DNA of 64,000 bases from Pseudomonas sp. GM50 (lineage in GTDB: Bacteria; Pseudomonadota; Gammaproteobacteria; Pseudomonadales; Pseudomonadaceae): NCBI RefSeq assembly GCF_000282375.1, contig NZ_AKJK01000043.1, forward strand, positions 62,001-126,000. The letters are read 5' to 3'. Within the stretch, counting starts at the first letter, position 1. Every line of letters begins with the position of its first letter. The translations under genes and the position numbers were made by a program. This document shows, in pieces, positions 39,533-48,771 of the stretch. A model generated the notes under the pieces. It searched no databases. It saw only the letters and a program-made list of their open reading frames with translations, and was not told the origin of the DNA.

Positions 39533-39994
39533 TCAAACCGGCTGCCCCCGATCAATCTTGCTGCTCAAGATGATCGAAGTCGTCGTCTTCTCCACCCCAT
39601 CCACACTGCCAATCTGATCCAGCAACTGATCCAGCTGCTCCGGCGAATCGGTGCGCAACCACGCCACATAATCAAATTCGCCACTCACCGCGCACAGCTG
39701 CTGCACCTGAGCCATGGCGCCAAGACGACGCAACACTTCCTTGCCAGACCGCGGTTGTACGGTAATCCCGACATACGCCTGCAATCCGCCATCCACCACC
39801 CGTTGCCCCAGGCGCACGCCATAACCGGTGATCACTCTGGCCTTTTCCAGCCGCGCCAGACGCGACGTCACCGTGGTACGGGCGATACCCAGTTGCCGGG
39901 CGAGCATGGCCACACTTTCGCGGGCATTGATCTGCAAGGCCGCGATCAATTGGCGGTCGATTTCGTCGAGAGCGGGCGGGCGAGTGTCAGGCAA
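39533..39994 (-). CDS. Lrp/AsnC-family regulator next to dav genes
   Basis: 153 aa. N-terminal helix-turn-helix (LDEIDRQLIAALQINARESVAMLARQLGIARTTVTSRLARLEKA, about 8-52) and C-terminal RAM/AsnC sensor domain (VGITVQPRSGKEVLRRL; GEFDYVAWLRTDSPEQLDQLLDQIGSVDGV). By position it is the likely amino-acid-responsive regulator of davBA, which it precedes on the same strand. Confidence 0.88.
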   Translation of the reverse strand: MPDTRPPALDEIDRQLIAALQINARESVAMLARQLGIARTTVTSRLARLEKARVITGYGVRLGQRVVDGGLQAYVGITVQPRSGKEVLRRLGAMAQVQQLCAVSGEFDYVAWLRTDSPEQLDQLLDQIGSVDGVEKTTTSIILSSKIDRGQPV

Positions 39995-40397
39995 AGGGGC
40001 ATCTCCAGCGGTACAGAGCAGTGGGCAGGCATGTTACAGGCACATCCTGCGCGGTGCTCGTGGCGGTTGTCTGGACTAGCCTTGGATGACCTGCGCAAAC
40101 GCCTCGCGAAATCGCCGCATCTGCGCGCGAACCCGCGGTGTATGCGCCAAAAACGGCAGGGCGGCAGCAAACCCCCATCAGCGAACGACGCGTGACATCA
40201 ACTATAAAACTTCCTTTTTCGGATCATCAGAACGCCTCGGTCGGGTTACCAGGACACCGATGTAACGAAATGGTTAATGGTTGATTTAAGCTGGCGGAAT
40301 GTCTGGAGTAATGATGCGGAACGGGTTCTACATCGATAGCAAGGACACGAGCCGTTACTCTCATAGTCGAATGCGCCACGGAGGGCTGTGACGGGAG
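39995..40397. other. Intergenic region, nothing recognised
   Basis: About 400 bases between the Lrp gene and the M41-like gene. Short open frames here lack ribosome sites and family features. It marks the change from conserved backbone to accessory DNA. Confidence 0.5.
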
Positions 40398-41054
40398 ATG
40401 ATGGGAATGATGAAGAAGATGCCTCCCGCGATACGGGAACATGCATTGCAGATTGCGAATCACGAGATGGGGCACTACGTGGTTGCCCGAGCCTTGGGAT
40501 TTGAAACGGGTGATGTGACCTTGAAAGTCACCATGGACTTGAGGCATCAGGCCGGGGCTTCCATTATCTTGACGCGGTCCATCTCCTCGATAGAAGAGAT
40601 GAAGGAACATCTGGAAGGTCGGCTGATCGTCCTCTTTGCAGGAGCCATGAGTCAGACCTTATCTGCAAAGCATTCAGCCAGGAAACTCGTCGATAAATCG
40701 AAAGCGACAACCATCCTGAATGGAGAGCTTGGGGCGGAACAGGATTACGCAAAAGTAAGGGAGTTACGGCAATTGCTGCGAAATATCTCCTACCCTGATA
40801 CGGATCCAGCGTCATCCGAGCGCATAACTGCCGAACTTAAAGAGATCACTGATCGTGTGTGGCTGCGGACTCAACAACTCGTAGAGGAGTTGGCCGATAC
40901 GATTACCGGACTGGGCGCGGCGCTGGTAGACGGCATGGTCATCGTGGAGCAATGGGGTAGGCCGGCGGATACTTATGAGGCCGTGTTGACGAGGGAAATG
41001 CTTGAACGGTTACAGCCAGTGCAGACCATTCCATCGTTGAGTATTTGGGCCTGA
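40398..41054 (+). CDS. Orphan FtsH-protease-domain-like (M41) protein
   Basis: 218 aa. NHEMGHYVVARALGFE (about residues 20-35) has the HExxH-type zinc motif in the FtsH form HE-x-GH, and GELGAEQDYAKVREL (about 115-129) matches the place of the third zinc ligand Asp in FtsH (GA..D...A). No AAA+ ATPase domain and no membrane segment are present, so this is a peptidase domain alone. Four ATG codons lie within 13 bases of each other; GGGAG suits those at 40407 or 40410. Function unknown; possible partner of an ATPase encoded elsewhere. Confidence 0.72.
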   Translation: MMGMMKKMPPAIREHALQIANHEMGHYVVARALGFETGDVTLKVTMDLRHQAGASIILTRSISSIEEMKEHLEGRLIVLFAGAMSQTLSAKHSARKLVDKSKATTILNGELGAEQDYAKVRELRQLLRNISYPDTDPASSERITAELKEITDRVWLRTQQLVEELADTITGLGAALVDGMVIVEQWGRPADTYEAVLTREMLERLQPVQTIPSLSIWA

Positions 41055-41073
41055 AAAGTGCCAAGCGCTGACT

Positions 41074-41865
41074 TCAATTTACAGGGCAGATATCCTGTTT
41101 TGGCATAAAAAATCGAGCAAACAATTCGGGTTGTGATTTGATGTTTAATTTGGCGTAAATATTTCGGCGGTGAACTTTTATCGTTTCTGCCGACAGGGAA
41201 AGTTTTCCTGCTATCTGTTTGTTAGAGAAGCCGCTAAGTAATAACTTGAGCACGTCCTTTTCGCGTGTTGTTATTTGTGTGCCAAGCTGGAGAATTGTTT
41301 CTGGCCATAGAGTTGGTTCGGGGAGGTCTTTTTCTATGTCAATTTCAAAACACATGCGCTGATGCATTAATGCAGTTACCCATGGTTTGATAATGTCAAG
41401 TATTGTTATTTGCTCTTGGTTGAAGCGGGCGTTGCTGCCAAGGGACATGCATAACGTTCTATCGGCGTCGAGCTGAACGTTGTACTGCGCTTCATCTACA
41501 GAAATATACTGTGCGAAGTATTGGTGATAATACTCGGTTTCAAGAAAGTGCTCCGGTGCAATATCCAGCATATGAAAAAAACCGCTCTGCGGGTTTTCTC
41601 GATTAGCTATATAAAATGGATCCAACATATAGAGTCCCTTCACGTAGCGATGAATGAATGCATCTAGCTCTTCTGTGTCTGCTACTTCGGGAAGACTAAC
41701 AACTGTCACTTGCTGATTGCTAAATATTAATACGACCCAGTTATCAATTTTCACATATTCATTTAACGTACGAATAAGTGAGCTCCAGAATTCTGGACGG
41801 TTCAACTGCATGATCAGCTTTCCAATCGATCGGTGCCAAGCCAGGCTATGAAGGTCGAGTGGCAT
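41074..41865 (-). CDS. LuxR-family transcriptional regulator
   Basis: 263 aa. The C-terminal GerE/LuxR helix-turn-helix is clear (TTREKDVLKLLLSGFSNKQIAGKLSLSAETIKVHRRNIYAKLNI, about 197-240). The N-terminal 180 residues have no recognised ligand domain; they lack the usual acyl-homoserine-lactone Trp/Tyr/Asp pattern as far as I can see. Base composition is richer in A and T than the backbone. It is divergent from a binding-protein gene with direct repeats between, so it probably controls it. Confidence 0.85.
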   Translation of the reverse strand: MPLDLHSLAWHRSIGKLIMQLNRPEFWSSLIRTLNEYVKIDNWVVLIFSNQQVTVVSLPEVADTEELDAFIHRYVKGLYMLDPFYIANRENPQSGFFHMLDIAPEHFLETEYYHQYFAQYISVDEAQYNVQLDADRTLCMSLGSNARFNQEQITILDIIKPWVTALMHQRMCFEIDIEKDLPEPTLWPETILQLGTQITTREKDVLKLLLSGFSNKQIAGKLSLSAETIKVHRRNIYAKLNIKSQPELFARFFMPKQDICPVN

Positions 41866-41888
41866 TTTCTACCCCTTTAGGGTTAGGG

Positions 41889-41932
41889 ATTCGTAGGTCG
41901 CGACTAAGTATTCGTAGGTATTTACTATTCGT
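41889..41932. promoter_or_regulatory. Direct repeats between the luxR-type and binding-protein genes
   Basis: ATTCGTAGGT occurs at 41889-41898 and 41910-41919, exactly 21 bases apart (two helical turns), with a third partial ATTCGT at 41927-41932. This layout suits tandem dimers of a regulator in a divergent promoter. Confidence 0.6.
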
Positions 41933-42004
41933 CAATGCCGGGTATATTCACGATCAGGATTCACGATGGCCATGAGGGCATGTCGTCTTGACAAGGATAG
42001 TTGT

Positions 42005-43108
42005 ATGAGCAAATCACCTTTGCGAACCATTTTTGCAGCCTCGCTTCTCTGTGCAGGGATAAGCACATCAGTGGGGGCTGTAGAGCCAGGGGTGTATCTG
42101 TATAACTGGTTCGGGTTTATCGCACCGGAGACCCCAAAGGAGTTTGAGCAGGAAACCGGCACCAGCGTCCATATGGATGCGTTCGACAGTGCCGAAATCA
42201 TGCAGAGTAAAGTGATGGCTGGGCGCACGGGGTACGACGTGGTTGTGGCTACCTCCAACGTGTTGCCAAGCCTGATCCAGGCGGGAGTTCTTCAGCCGTT
42301 GGATCGTAATCAACTGAGTAATTTGTCACACATCGATCCTGATATCTTGTCCCAGGTTGCGGTCAATGACCCTGGTAATCGCTACGCTGTTCCCTATTTA
42401 TGGGGCACCACCGGCATTGGCTATGACGTTGATAAAGTCAAAGCGGTATTGGGTGATAATGCTCCGGTGAATAGCTGGGACTTGATCTTCAAAGAAGAAA
42501 ACATCAGCAAACTCAAGTCGTGCGGTGTGGCAATGCTCGATTCTCCAAGTGAGATCATTTCAATTGCTTTGCATTACCTTGGGCTCCCTAGCAATAGTAG
42601 GAACCCGGATGATTACCAGAAAGCCCAAGCCCTGTTGTTAAAAATCCGTCCCTACGTCCTCTATTTCGACTCATCCAGAATCGACTCTGACCTGGCTGAT
42701 GGCAATATTTGTGCAGTTGTAGGATGGGCCAATGGTGCCCTTGCTGCGCAGGCCATCAACGAGAAGGCTAATACTGGACGCAAGATTGCATACAGCCTTC
42801 CTCGTGAGGGAGCGCTGGTTTGGTCAGAAAATTTGGTTCTGTTAAAAGATGCTCCCCACCCAAAGGAAGGCATGGCATTTATTAATTATATGTTGCGACC
42901 AGAAATTATTGCCAAGAGCTCAAATCACACGTTGTATCCTAACGCTAATAAAGATGCCACAGAGTTTGTTGAGCAGAAACTGCGTGACAATACTTGGATT
43001 TATCCAGACAAAAAGACCGTTGCTACACTTGTTCCACTTGAGCCGCTGCCATTGAAGTTGGAGCGAATCCGCACTCGGGTTTGGACCAAAGTGAAGAGTG
43101 GTACGTGA
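42005..43108 (+). CDS. Polyamine-type periplasmic binding protein (PotF/SpuD family)
   Basis: 367 aa from the ATG at 42005. Signal peptide at residues 1-24 (KSPLRTIFAASLLCAGISTSVGA). The mature protein begins YLYNWFGFIAPETPKEFEQETG, the PotD/PotF pattern, with DVVVATSNVLPSLIQAG, RYAVPYLWGTTGIGYDVDKV and WANGALAAQ downstream. No ABC permease or ATPase is adjacent, so it is an orphan solute-binding protein, either feeding a transporter elsewhere or acting as a sensor. The ligand may be a polyamine or related amine. Confidence 0.88.
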   Translation: MSKSPLRTIFAASLLCAGISTSVGAVEPGVYLYNWFGFIAPETPKEFEQETGTSVHMDAFDSAEIMQSKVMAGRTGYDVVVATSNVLPSLIQAGVLQPLDRNQLSNLSHIDPDILSQVAVNDPGNRYAVPYLWGTTGIGYDVDKVKAVLGDNAPVNSWDLIFKEENISKLKSCGVAMLDSPSEIISIALHYLGLPSNSRNPDDYQKAQALLLKIRPYVLYFDSSRIDSDLADGNICAVVGWANGALAAQAINEKANTGRKIAYSLPREGALVWSENLVLLKDAPHPKEGMAFINYMLRPEIIAKSSNHTLYPNANKDATEFVEQKLRDNTWIYPDKKTVATLVPLEPLPLKLERIRTRVWTKVKSGT

Positions 43109-43319
43109 TCTTTGTTGTTCTATGAGGATCTTTATTTTATGTGAGGGTGCTGTGGGTGCTACAGAGAAATTAAAAGCGAAATTATTGCGAAATGGGTGCG
43201 TCACCTGCAATAGCCCGCGTTTATTTGGAGCACTGGTAATCACGTAGGGAGCAGGGGCAGCCCTTATCAGCCGACTTACTTAGGGGTTGTCACAAAGATT
43301 CTAGGGAAGGAGAAAAATC

Positions 43320-43628
43320 ATGTACCAAGGTGATTGCCAATGCTACTTGGAGTCGGACGAATACAAAGCCTACAAGGAGATTGAGGAGCAGATCGGCCAC
43401 TGCACGCCCGAACAAGCCTGGGCCATGTATTACGTCTCGATCGGGATGGTGCGTGAAAACATCGCCATGGCGGTGATGGAACACATCGCCAGAGGTAACA
43501 AGGCACTGCTGGTGGAGTTCCCGGAACTTGCACCGGCTGAAAGGGAGTTCACCAATCGAGTTAAGGCGGATCACGCAAGCCTTTACAGCGAGGGGGGCAC
43601 CAGTCCTGGATCGCGACGGTGTCCATAG
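43320..43628 (+). CDS. Hypothetical protein at the island's left flank
   Basis: 102 aa, MYQGDCQCYLESDEYKAYKE onward. Mostly helical and acidic, with three Cys in the first 28 residues; no family recognised. GGGAAGGAG stands before the ATG. The last nine residues run into DNA next to the tRNA terminator, so the natural 3' end may have been changed. Confidence 0.6.
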   Translation: MYQGDCQCYLESDEYKAYKEIEEQIGHCTPEQAWAMYYVSIGMVRENIAMAVMEHIARGNKALLVEFPELAPAEREFTNRVKADHASLYSEGGTSPGSRRCP

Positions 43629-43661
43629 GATTGTATCAGCGGTGGCCGACCAGAAAACACG

Positions 43662-43684
43662 AAAGCCGCGCAATGCGCGGCTTT
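43662..43684 (-). terminator. Terminator of the tRNA-Met gene
   Basis: Perfect 10-base stem AAAGCCGCGC / GCGCGGCTTT with a 3-base loop. It lies directly after the tRNA 3' end on the minus strand, showing that the left flank is the original chromosomal side. Confidence 0.85.
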
Positions 43685-43689
43685 GAGTT

Positions 43690-43734
43690 TGGTGGGCCCA
43701 GTAGGACTCGAACCTACGACCAAGGGATTATGAG
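43690..43734 (-). other. 3' half of tRNA-Met(CAT): attachment site of the island
   Basis: Read on the minus strand this is the anticodon loop CTCATAA, the 3' anticodon strand, variable loop, a perfect T arm (GTAGG TTCGAGT CCTAC), acceptor strand TGGGCCC and ACCA. Bases further 5' do not fold as a tRNA 5' half, so only the 3' part is here. Tyrosine-recombinase islands leave such a direct repeat at one end, with the complete tRNA at the other. That other end and the integrase are not in the window. The anticodon alone does not exclude tRNA-Ile2. Confidence 0.85.
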
Positions 43735-43988
43735 TTTGCTGGCTATGCTGTATACCTAGTGAAATCTTGAGTAGCTTAGCAAAGGTATCATTAGCTGAAA
43801 GTATCGAGATCACAAAGGGTTAGCGTAATTTGGTGAAAGGTGGCAGAGCTATGCAGTGTACCGCTGTTGTACCATGCGCTCAATTAATTGACCTGCCAAG
43901 GTGCCACCTGCAAGAGGCACCCTCCTAAGGCAAGTCTTTGGCTCGTTGACCTAGTGTGGCTGAGACAATCTTAGCGGCAAGGATAGTA

Positions 43989-46121
43989 ATGTCTTCCCAA
44001 AATTTTCAGCAGCTCTCTAATTTCATCTGGTCTGTGGCGGATCTTCTTCGCGGGCCCTACCGTCCCCCCCAATATGAGCGAGTCATGCTGCCGCTCACTG
44101 TGCTACGGCGCTTTGACGCGGTTTTGGCTCCAACGAAAGGCGAGGTGCTGAAACGCCACGCAGAGCTGGTTGACAGGAAGATCGTCAATATTGATGCGAT
44201 CCTCAACAACCTGGCCAAGGACGACGAAGGCAAACCGCTTGGTTTCCATAATCACAGCCAACTCGACTTCTACAAGCTCAAGGGTGATCCGGATAACATC
44301 GGGCGCCATCTTGCCGATTTCATTAGGGGCTTCTCCGAGAATATCCAAAAGATCTTCGATCGCTTTGAGTTCGACAAAGAGATCGAAAAACTCGAAGAGT
44401 CTAACCGCCTCTACCAGGTGGTAGCGCAGTTCGCCGAGATCGACCTACATCCAAGCAAGGTAGACAACATCACCATGGGGTTGGTGTTCGAAGACCTGAT
44501 CCGCCGATTTAACGAATCCGCTAACGAGACGGCAGGCGATCACTTCACACCGCGCGAAGTAATCCAGCTCATGGTTAACCTTTTGCTGGAGCCTGACACC
44601 CAAGTACTAACCCAGCAAGGCGTCATCGTAACCATCTGCGACCCCGCCTGCGGCACAGGTGGCATGTTGGCCGAGGCGCAGAACTGGATTCGCGCCCACA
44701 ACGAGGAAGCTGTTGTCAAAGTCTTCGGCCAGGACTACAACCCGCGCTCCTATTCAGTGGCTGCCTCTGACCTGCTGATCAAAGGACACAAGGATGGCCA
44801 GGTTGCGCTAGGAAACACTCTCACCGACGACCCGTTTCCAGATCACCACTTCGACTACCTGCTGGCCAACCCTCCTTTTGGCGTTGACTGGAAGGCGGAA
44901 AAGAAAATTATAGATAGCTGGCCCAACTTTCGTGGTTACAGCGGCAAGTTGCCGCGCATCAACGATGGCGCCCTGCTGTTCCTGCTCTACATGATGAGCA
45001 AGTTTCAAGATTATCAGCCTGGTAACCGGGACAAGCCCGGCTCGCGTGCGGCAGTGGTCTTCAACGGTTCACCGCTGTTCACCGGTAGTGCCGGTAGCGG
45101 CGAAAGCGACATCCGTCGGTGGATTATTGAGCGCGACCAGCTCGAAGCCATCGTCGCCCTTCCCGAGCAGATGTTCTACAACACTGGCATCGGCACCTTC
45201 ATCTGGGTGGTCACCAACCGCAAGGCCGCGCACCGTAAGGGCAAGATCCAGCTGATCGATGCCCGCGAATGCTACACGCCGATGAAGCGCAGCTTGGGCA
45301 ACAAGCGCCGCTACTTGGATCAAGCGGCCCTAGACGCGGTTACCCGAGAGCATGGTGAACAGGAGAATAGCAAGACCAGTCGCGTGTTCGATAACACCGA
45401 TTTTGGCTACCGCCGCATCACAGTTCTCCGCCCGCTGCGGCTGCGCTTCGAGATTACAGAGGAAGCTCGCGAGCGCTTCCTCAACACCTGTCCAGAGCTG
45501 TTTGACGCCCTGCTGGTGGTGCAAGAACAGTGCTGCGCAGAGCCACTCTTGGACTGGAACCGCGCATGGTATGAAGTGCAACAGGCATTCAAGAACCTAC
45601 CCAACGATGTCGAAGGCTGGGCCAAGGGGGCCAAGGGTACAGCGCAGAAGAAGATCTTCAGGGACTGCTTCACTACGGTGGATCCCGAGGCTGAACCGGT
45701 AATTGCCAAACATATCAGTCCGGGTGACAACGCTCTTTCCGGGGGGCTGTTTCCTAGGCAAACGTTGCCGAAGCAGGATTCGCGTGCGCTGTATGAAGTA
45801 CTGGGTTTGTATGCCGGAGCCAAGGGTAAGCAGATACAGTATGAGGCCGACCCGGCGCTCAAGGATTCGGAAAATATCCCTATCAAAGAAGATATTATCA
45901 GCTACTTCCTGCGTGAGGTACGGCCTTATGTGGCTGATGCATGGATCGACCGCGACACACTGGACGATCAGGACGGCGGCATAGGCAAGGTAGGCTACGA
46001 GATCAATTTCAATCGTGTGTTCTTTCAATACCAAGCGCCACGCCCTCTGGATGAGATCGATGCGGAACTGGCCGGCGTCGAGCAGCGAATTCTGGAGTTG
46101 CTACGCGAGGTGACGGAGTGA
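43989..46121 (+). CDS. hsdM: Type I restriction-modification methyltransferase subunit
   Basis: N6-adenine DNA methyltransferase, 710 aa. N-terminal HsdM helical domain (WSVADLLRGPYRPPQYERVMLPLTVLRRFD), SAM motif I ICDPACGTGGMLAEA (about residue 216) and catalytic motif IV LLANPPFGVDW (about 290). ATG at 43989 has AAGGA five bases upstream. Its long C-terminal part (beyond 500) is typical of this subfamily. The stop overlaps hsdS by four bases (GTGA). Confidence 0.95.
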   Translation: MSSQNFQQLSNFIWSVADLLRGPYRPPQYERVMLPLTVLRRFDAVLAPTKGEVLKRHAELVDRKIVNIDAILNNLAKDDEGKPLGFHNHSQLDFYKLKGDPDNIGRHLADFIRGFSENIQKIFDRFEFDKEIEKLEESNRLYQVVAQFAEIDLHPSKVDNITMGLVFEDLIRRFNESANETAGDHFTPREVIQLMVNLLLEPDTQVLTQQGVIVTICDPACGTGGMLAEAQNWIRAHNEEAVVKVFGQDYNPRSYSVAASDLLIKGHKDGQVALGNTLTDDPFPDHHFDYLLANPPFGVDWKAEKKIIDSWPNFRGYSGKLPRINDGALLFLLYMMSKFQDYQPGNRDKPGSRAAVVFNGSPLFTGSAGSGESDIRRWIIERDQLEAIVALPEQMFYNTGIGTFIWVVTNRKAAHRKGKIQLIDARECYTPMKRSLGNKRRYLDQAALDAVTREHGEQENSKTSRVFDNTDFGYRRITVLRPLRLRFEITEEARERFLNTCPELFDALLVVQEQCCAEPLLDWNRAWYEVQQAFKNLPNDVEGWAKGAKGTAQKKIFRDCFTTVDPEAEPVIAKHISPGDNALSGGLFPRQTLPKQDSRALYEVLGLYAGAKGKQIQYEADPALKDSENIPIKEDIISYFLREVRPYVADAWIDRDTLDDQDGGIGKVGYEINFNRVFFQYQAPRPLDEIDAELAGVEQRILELLREVTE

Positions 46122-47404
46122 ACCTAATAAAGATCGCGCCGACACTGCCAGACCGTTGGAGCGAAATACGTTTTCGGTATGTCGCAGAGACATCAAAGGG
46201 TCGCCTTCCCGCTAAAGGCGATGAAAATGTGCCCGACACTGACGCGTTGCCGTATTTGTCGATGGAGTACCTGCGTGGAGATTCAGATGCAACTACGTAC
46301 GTGTCATCGGAAGGTATGGTTACCGCTGAGAACCAAGACGTTTTGCTTCTATGGGATGGTTCAAACGCTGGAGAATTTTTACGTGCGAAGTACGGCGTTG
46401 TTTCTTCTACTGCTGCCCTTGTCAGACCCTTTCAGTTTGACCGCAAGTTCTTATTCTGGCTTTGCAAGGCTGCCGAGCCGGTTCTCAAGATGTTTACAAA
46501 TGGGATGGGCATCCCACATGTCGACGGTGAGTTCCTGAAGAATCTCGTGTTGCCTTATCCAAAGGAGCACGAAGACCAAAAACGAATCGCCGACTACCTC
46601 GACCGCGAGACCGCCCGCATAGACGGACTGATTTCGGAGAAGGAGCGCATGCTGGCTCTGCTTGAAGAAAAGCGCGCTACCCTCATCAGTCGAGTCGTCA
46701 CTCGCGGCCTCGATCCCAACACACCGTTAAGACCCTCAGGTCAGGAATGGCTGGGCGAGATTCCGACGCATTGGGTGCTTCGTCGCATTAAGTTCATTAC
46801 CGTTGCATTGGATCAAGGTAGCTCCCCGATCGCGTCTAATACACCAGCAGGGCCAGATGAACTGGGAGTATTGAAGCTAAGTGCTGTTTCAAAAGGTCGA
46901 TTCAAGAGGGAAGAAAATAAGGCTCTACGCGAGGCGGATGACGATGAACAGATACATGCGCTTCGTAAAGGGGATGTGCTCATCACCAGGGGAAATACCC
47001 CGGAACTTGTGGCTGACGTTGCATGCGTGCCTGATGACGAGCCAAATCTTTTAATCCCCGATCTCATATACAGGCTGAGAGTTCGCGTGGGCGAAATATT
47101 GCCTGAATACTTGGCATCTTTTCTAACCACTGCGCCTGCTCGGGTTCAGATTCGTCGTGATGCACGTGGCTCAAGTGGCACAATGGTGAAGGTTTCGCAG
47201 GGACATGTCTTGGATTGGCATACAACCCTGCCGCCACTCTCAGAGCAAGCTGACATAGTGAAGTACCTGCAAAATGCCGATAGCCACTTTCAGTCAATGT
47301 CGATGGAACTATCTTCCTCTGTTGCCCTACTTGTGGAACGCCGCACCGCCCTTATCACTACTGTCGTTTCCGGTCAGATGTCATTGGGGGAGATGCTCGG
47401 ATGA
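46118..47404 (+). CDS. hsdS: Type I restriction specificity subunit
   Basis: 428 aa with two target-recognition domains, each followed by a conserved helix. The first helix region is EDQKRIADYLDRETARIDGLISEKERMLALLEEKRATLI (about 150-188), the second is LSEQADIVKYLQNADSHF near the C-terminus. It sets the bipartite DNA target. The GTG start overlaps hsdM and the stop overlaps the next gene by four bases. The target sequence cannot be predicted here. Confidence 0.94.
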   Translation: MNLIKIAPTLPDRWSEIRFRYVAETSKGRLPAKGDENVPDTDALPYLSMEYLRGDSDATTYVSSEGMVTAENQDVLLLWDGSNAGEFLRAKYGVVSSTAALVRPFQFDRKFLFWLCKAAEPVLKMFTNGMGIPHVDGEFLKNLVLPYPKEHEDQKRIADYLDRETARIDGLISEKERMLALLEEKRATLISRVVTRGLDPNTPLRPSGQEWLGEIPTHWVLRRIKFITVALDQGSSPIASNTPAGPDELGVLKLSAVSKGRFKREENKALREADDDEQIHALRKGDVLITRGNTPELVADVACVPDDEPNLLIPDLIYRLRVRVGEILPEYLASFLTTAPARVQIRRDARGSSGTMVKVSQGHVLDWHTTLPPLSEQADIVKYLQNADSHFQSMSMELSSSVALLVERRTALITTVVSGQMSLGEMLG

Positions 47405-48771
47405 AGCTAGAAAAACTTACGCTGGCAAATTTCCGGGGCTTTGATCAGATTGATATCGAATTTTCCCATGATGTGACCGTGATTGCCGGCGTCAATGGCG
47501 TAGGTAAATCGGGCGTACTCAAAGCCATAGCGAGCGCAATGTCTCTGGCGCTGCCGAAATTCACCGTGTCCAGGGAAGCGCCTATTGGCTTGAGCGATAC
47601 TGACGTCCAATCGGGTAAGCCCGGGCTGTCGGTGGCGGTCATATTGGGACTTGATGCGGCAAAGGTCATTGTCGATCTTACCCACGCTGCACCGCTGGCA
47701 GCCGACAAAGCAGAGAGCCTACTCAAACGCCGTGATGACTTACGTTTTGCTACTCGAGAATTGAAGAAGGGTTCAAAGGAAGAGCAGGACGTCAATGAAG
47801 AGATCCGCCGAATAGAAATGCAGCTTGATGAGACTTCAGACATTGCCGCTGTACGCATCCTGCCCAATGATGCTGCGGTCAAATCCGAGGACCTGATCGC
47901 AGCCAGCAAGGCCGGTATACAACAACCGCTTGCAGTGCTCTATTCAACTTCGAGGTTTCTGTCGCGACTGCCACCTGTACTACCGAAGGCAAAGAGCATT
48001 GACTCAGCGACGGCTTACGACAAGTCTCTTAGTCAGTTGGAAGTGTCGTTGAACGACTTTGCCAACTGGTTCCGCGTAGTTGTATCGGGAGCGGGATCAG
48101 AAACTAGAGAGCGGCTGTTTCAGCAGTTGGAGCAAGCGGTCAAGACGTTTCTGCCAGAAGTTTCCAGCTTGGCGCTGCACGAGGGACGACCTCCGCGATT
48201 CAGTGTGATGAAAAGCGGCCGTCTTCTATTTCTGGAGCAGCTTTCCGACGGTGAGCGCGGTCTGCTGGCCCTCGTTTTCGACCTCGTCCGTCGCCTGGCT
48301 ATTGCCAATTCTGACAGTCGCAACCCTATTGCTGAGGGTGTGGCTTTGGTGCTGATCGACGAGATCGAGCTGCATCTGCATCCGAAGTGGCAGCGCGATG
48401 TGTTGCCCCGCCTGCGCGATATTTTCAAGGCTTGTCAGTTTGTGGTGACTACCCACTCGCCGCTGGTGTTGGGCGAGGTGCCTGCACGCTGCGTGCGTTT
48501 TCTAGAATTTATTGATGACAAGATATGCGCGACTGTACCCACTGAGGCGTACGGTATGGATGCCAACCGCATCCTCCAGGAGTTCATGGGCGCTCCGGTT
48601 CGCAATCGGCAGGTGGATGCCGAGCTAACGACACTATTTGAGCTAATCGATGAGGAGCACTTTGATGAGGCTCGCGCCGCCATCGCGAACCTGGCTCGAA
48701 AGTTAGGCGAAGACGAACCGGAATTGACCCGAGCTAGTTCGTTGATACGTTTTCTGGAGGGCGCCGAGTAA
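47401..48771 (+). CDS. ptuA: AAA/ABC-type ATPase, PtuA-like (Septu)
   Basis: 456 aa OLD/RecF-like ATPase. Walker A is GVNGVGKS (30-37), the ABC signature LSDGERG is at about 280, and Walker B is VALVLIDEIELHLHP (about 313), followed by the His switch TTHSPLVLGE. Between them is a charged coiled-coil (LLKRRDDLRFATRELKKGSKEEQDVNEEIRRIEM). With the HNH gene that follows it forms the two-gene PtuA-PtuB layout of Septu and of some retron effectors. It is embedded in a type I operon and coupled to hsdS by a four-base overlap. Confidence 0.85.
   Translation: MKLEKLTLANFRGFDQIDIEFSHDVTVIAGVNGVGKSGVLKAIASAMSLALPKFTVSREAPIGLSDTDVQSGKPGLSVAVILGLDAAKVIVDLTHAAPLAADKAESLLKRRDDLRFATRELKKGSKEEQDVNEEIRRIEMQLDETSDIAAVRILPNDAAVKSEDLIAASKAGIQQPLAVLYSTSRFLSRLPPVLPKAKSIDSATAYDKSLSQLEVSLNDFANWFRVVVSGAGSETRERLFQQLEQAVKTFLPEVSSLALHEGRPPRFSVMKSGRLLFLEQLSDGERGLLALVFDLVRRLAIANSDSRNPIAEGVALVLIDEIELHLHPKWQRDVLPRLRDIFKACQFVVTTHSPLVLGEVPARCVRFLEFIDDKICATVPTEAYGMDANRILQEFMGAPVRNRQVDAELTTLFELIDEEHFDEARAAIANLARKLGEDEPELTRASSLIRFLEGAE

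Noticed and set aside
43690-43734. Complete tRNA gene
   Set aside because: Only the anticodon loop to CCA end is present; the bases further 5' do not form D arm or acceptor strand.
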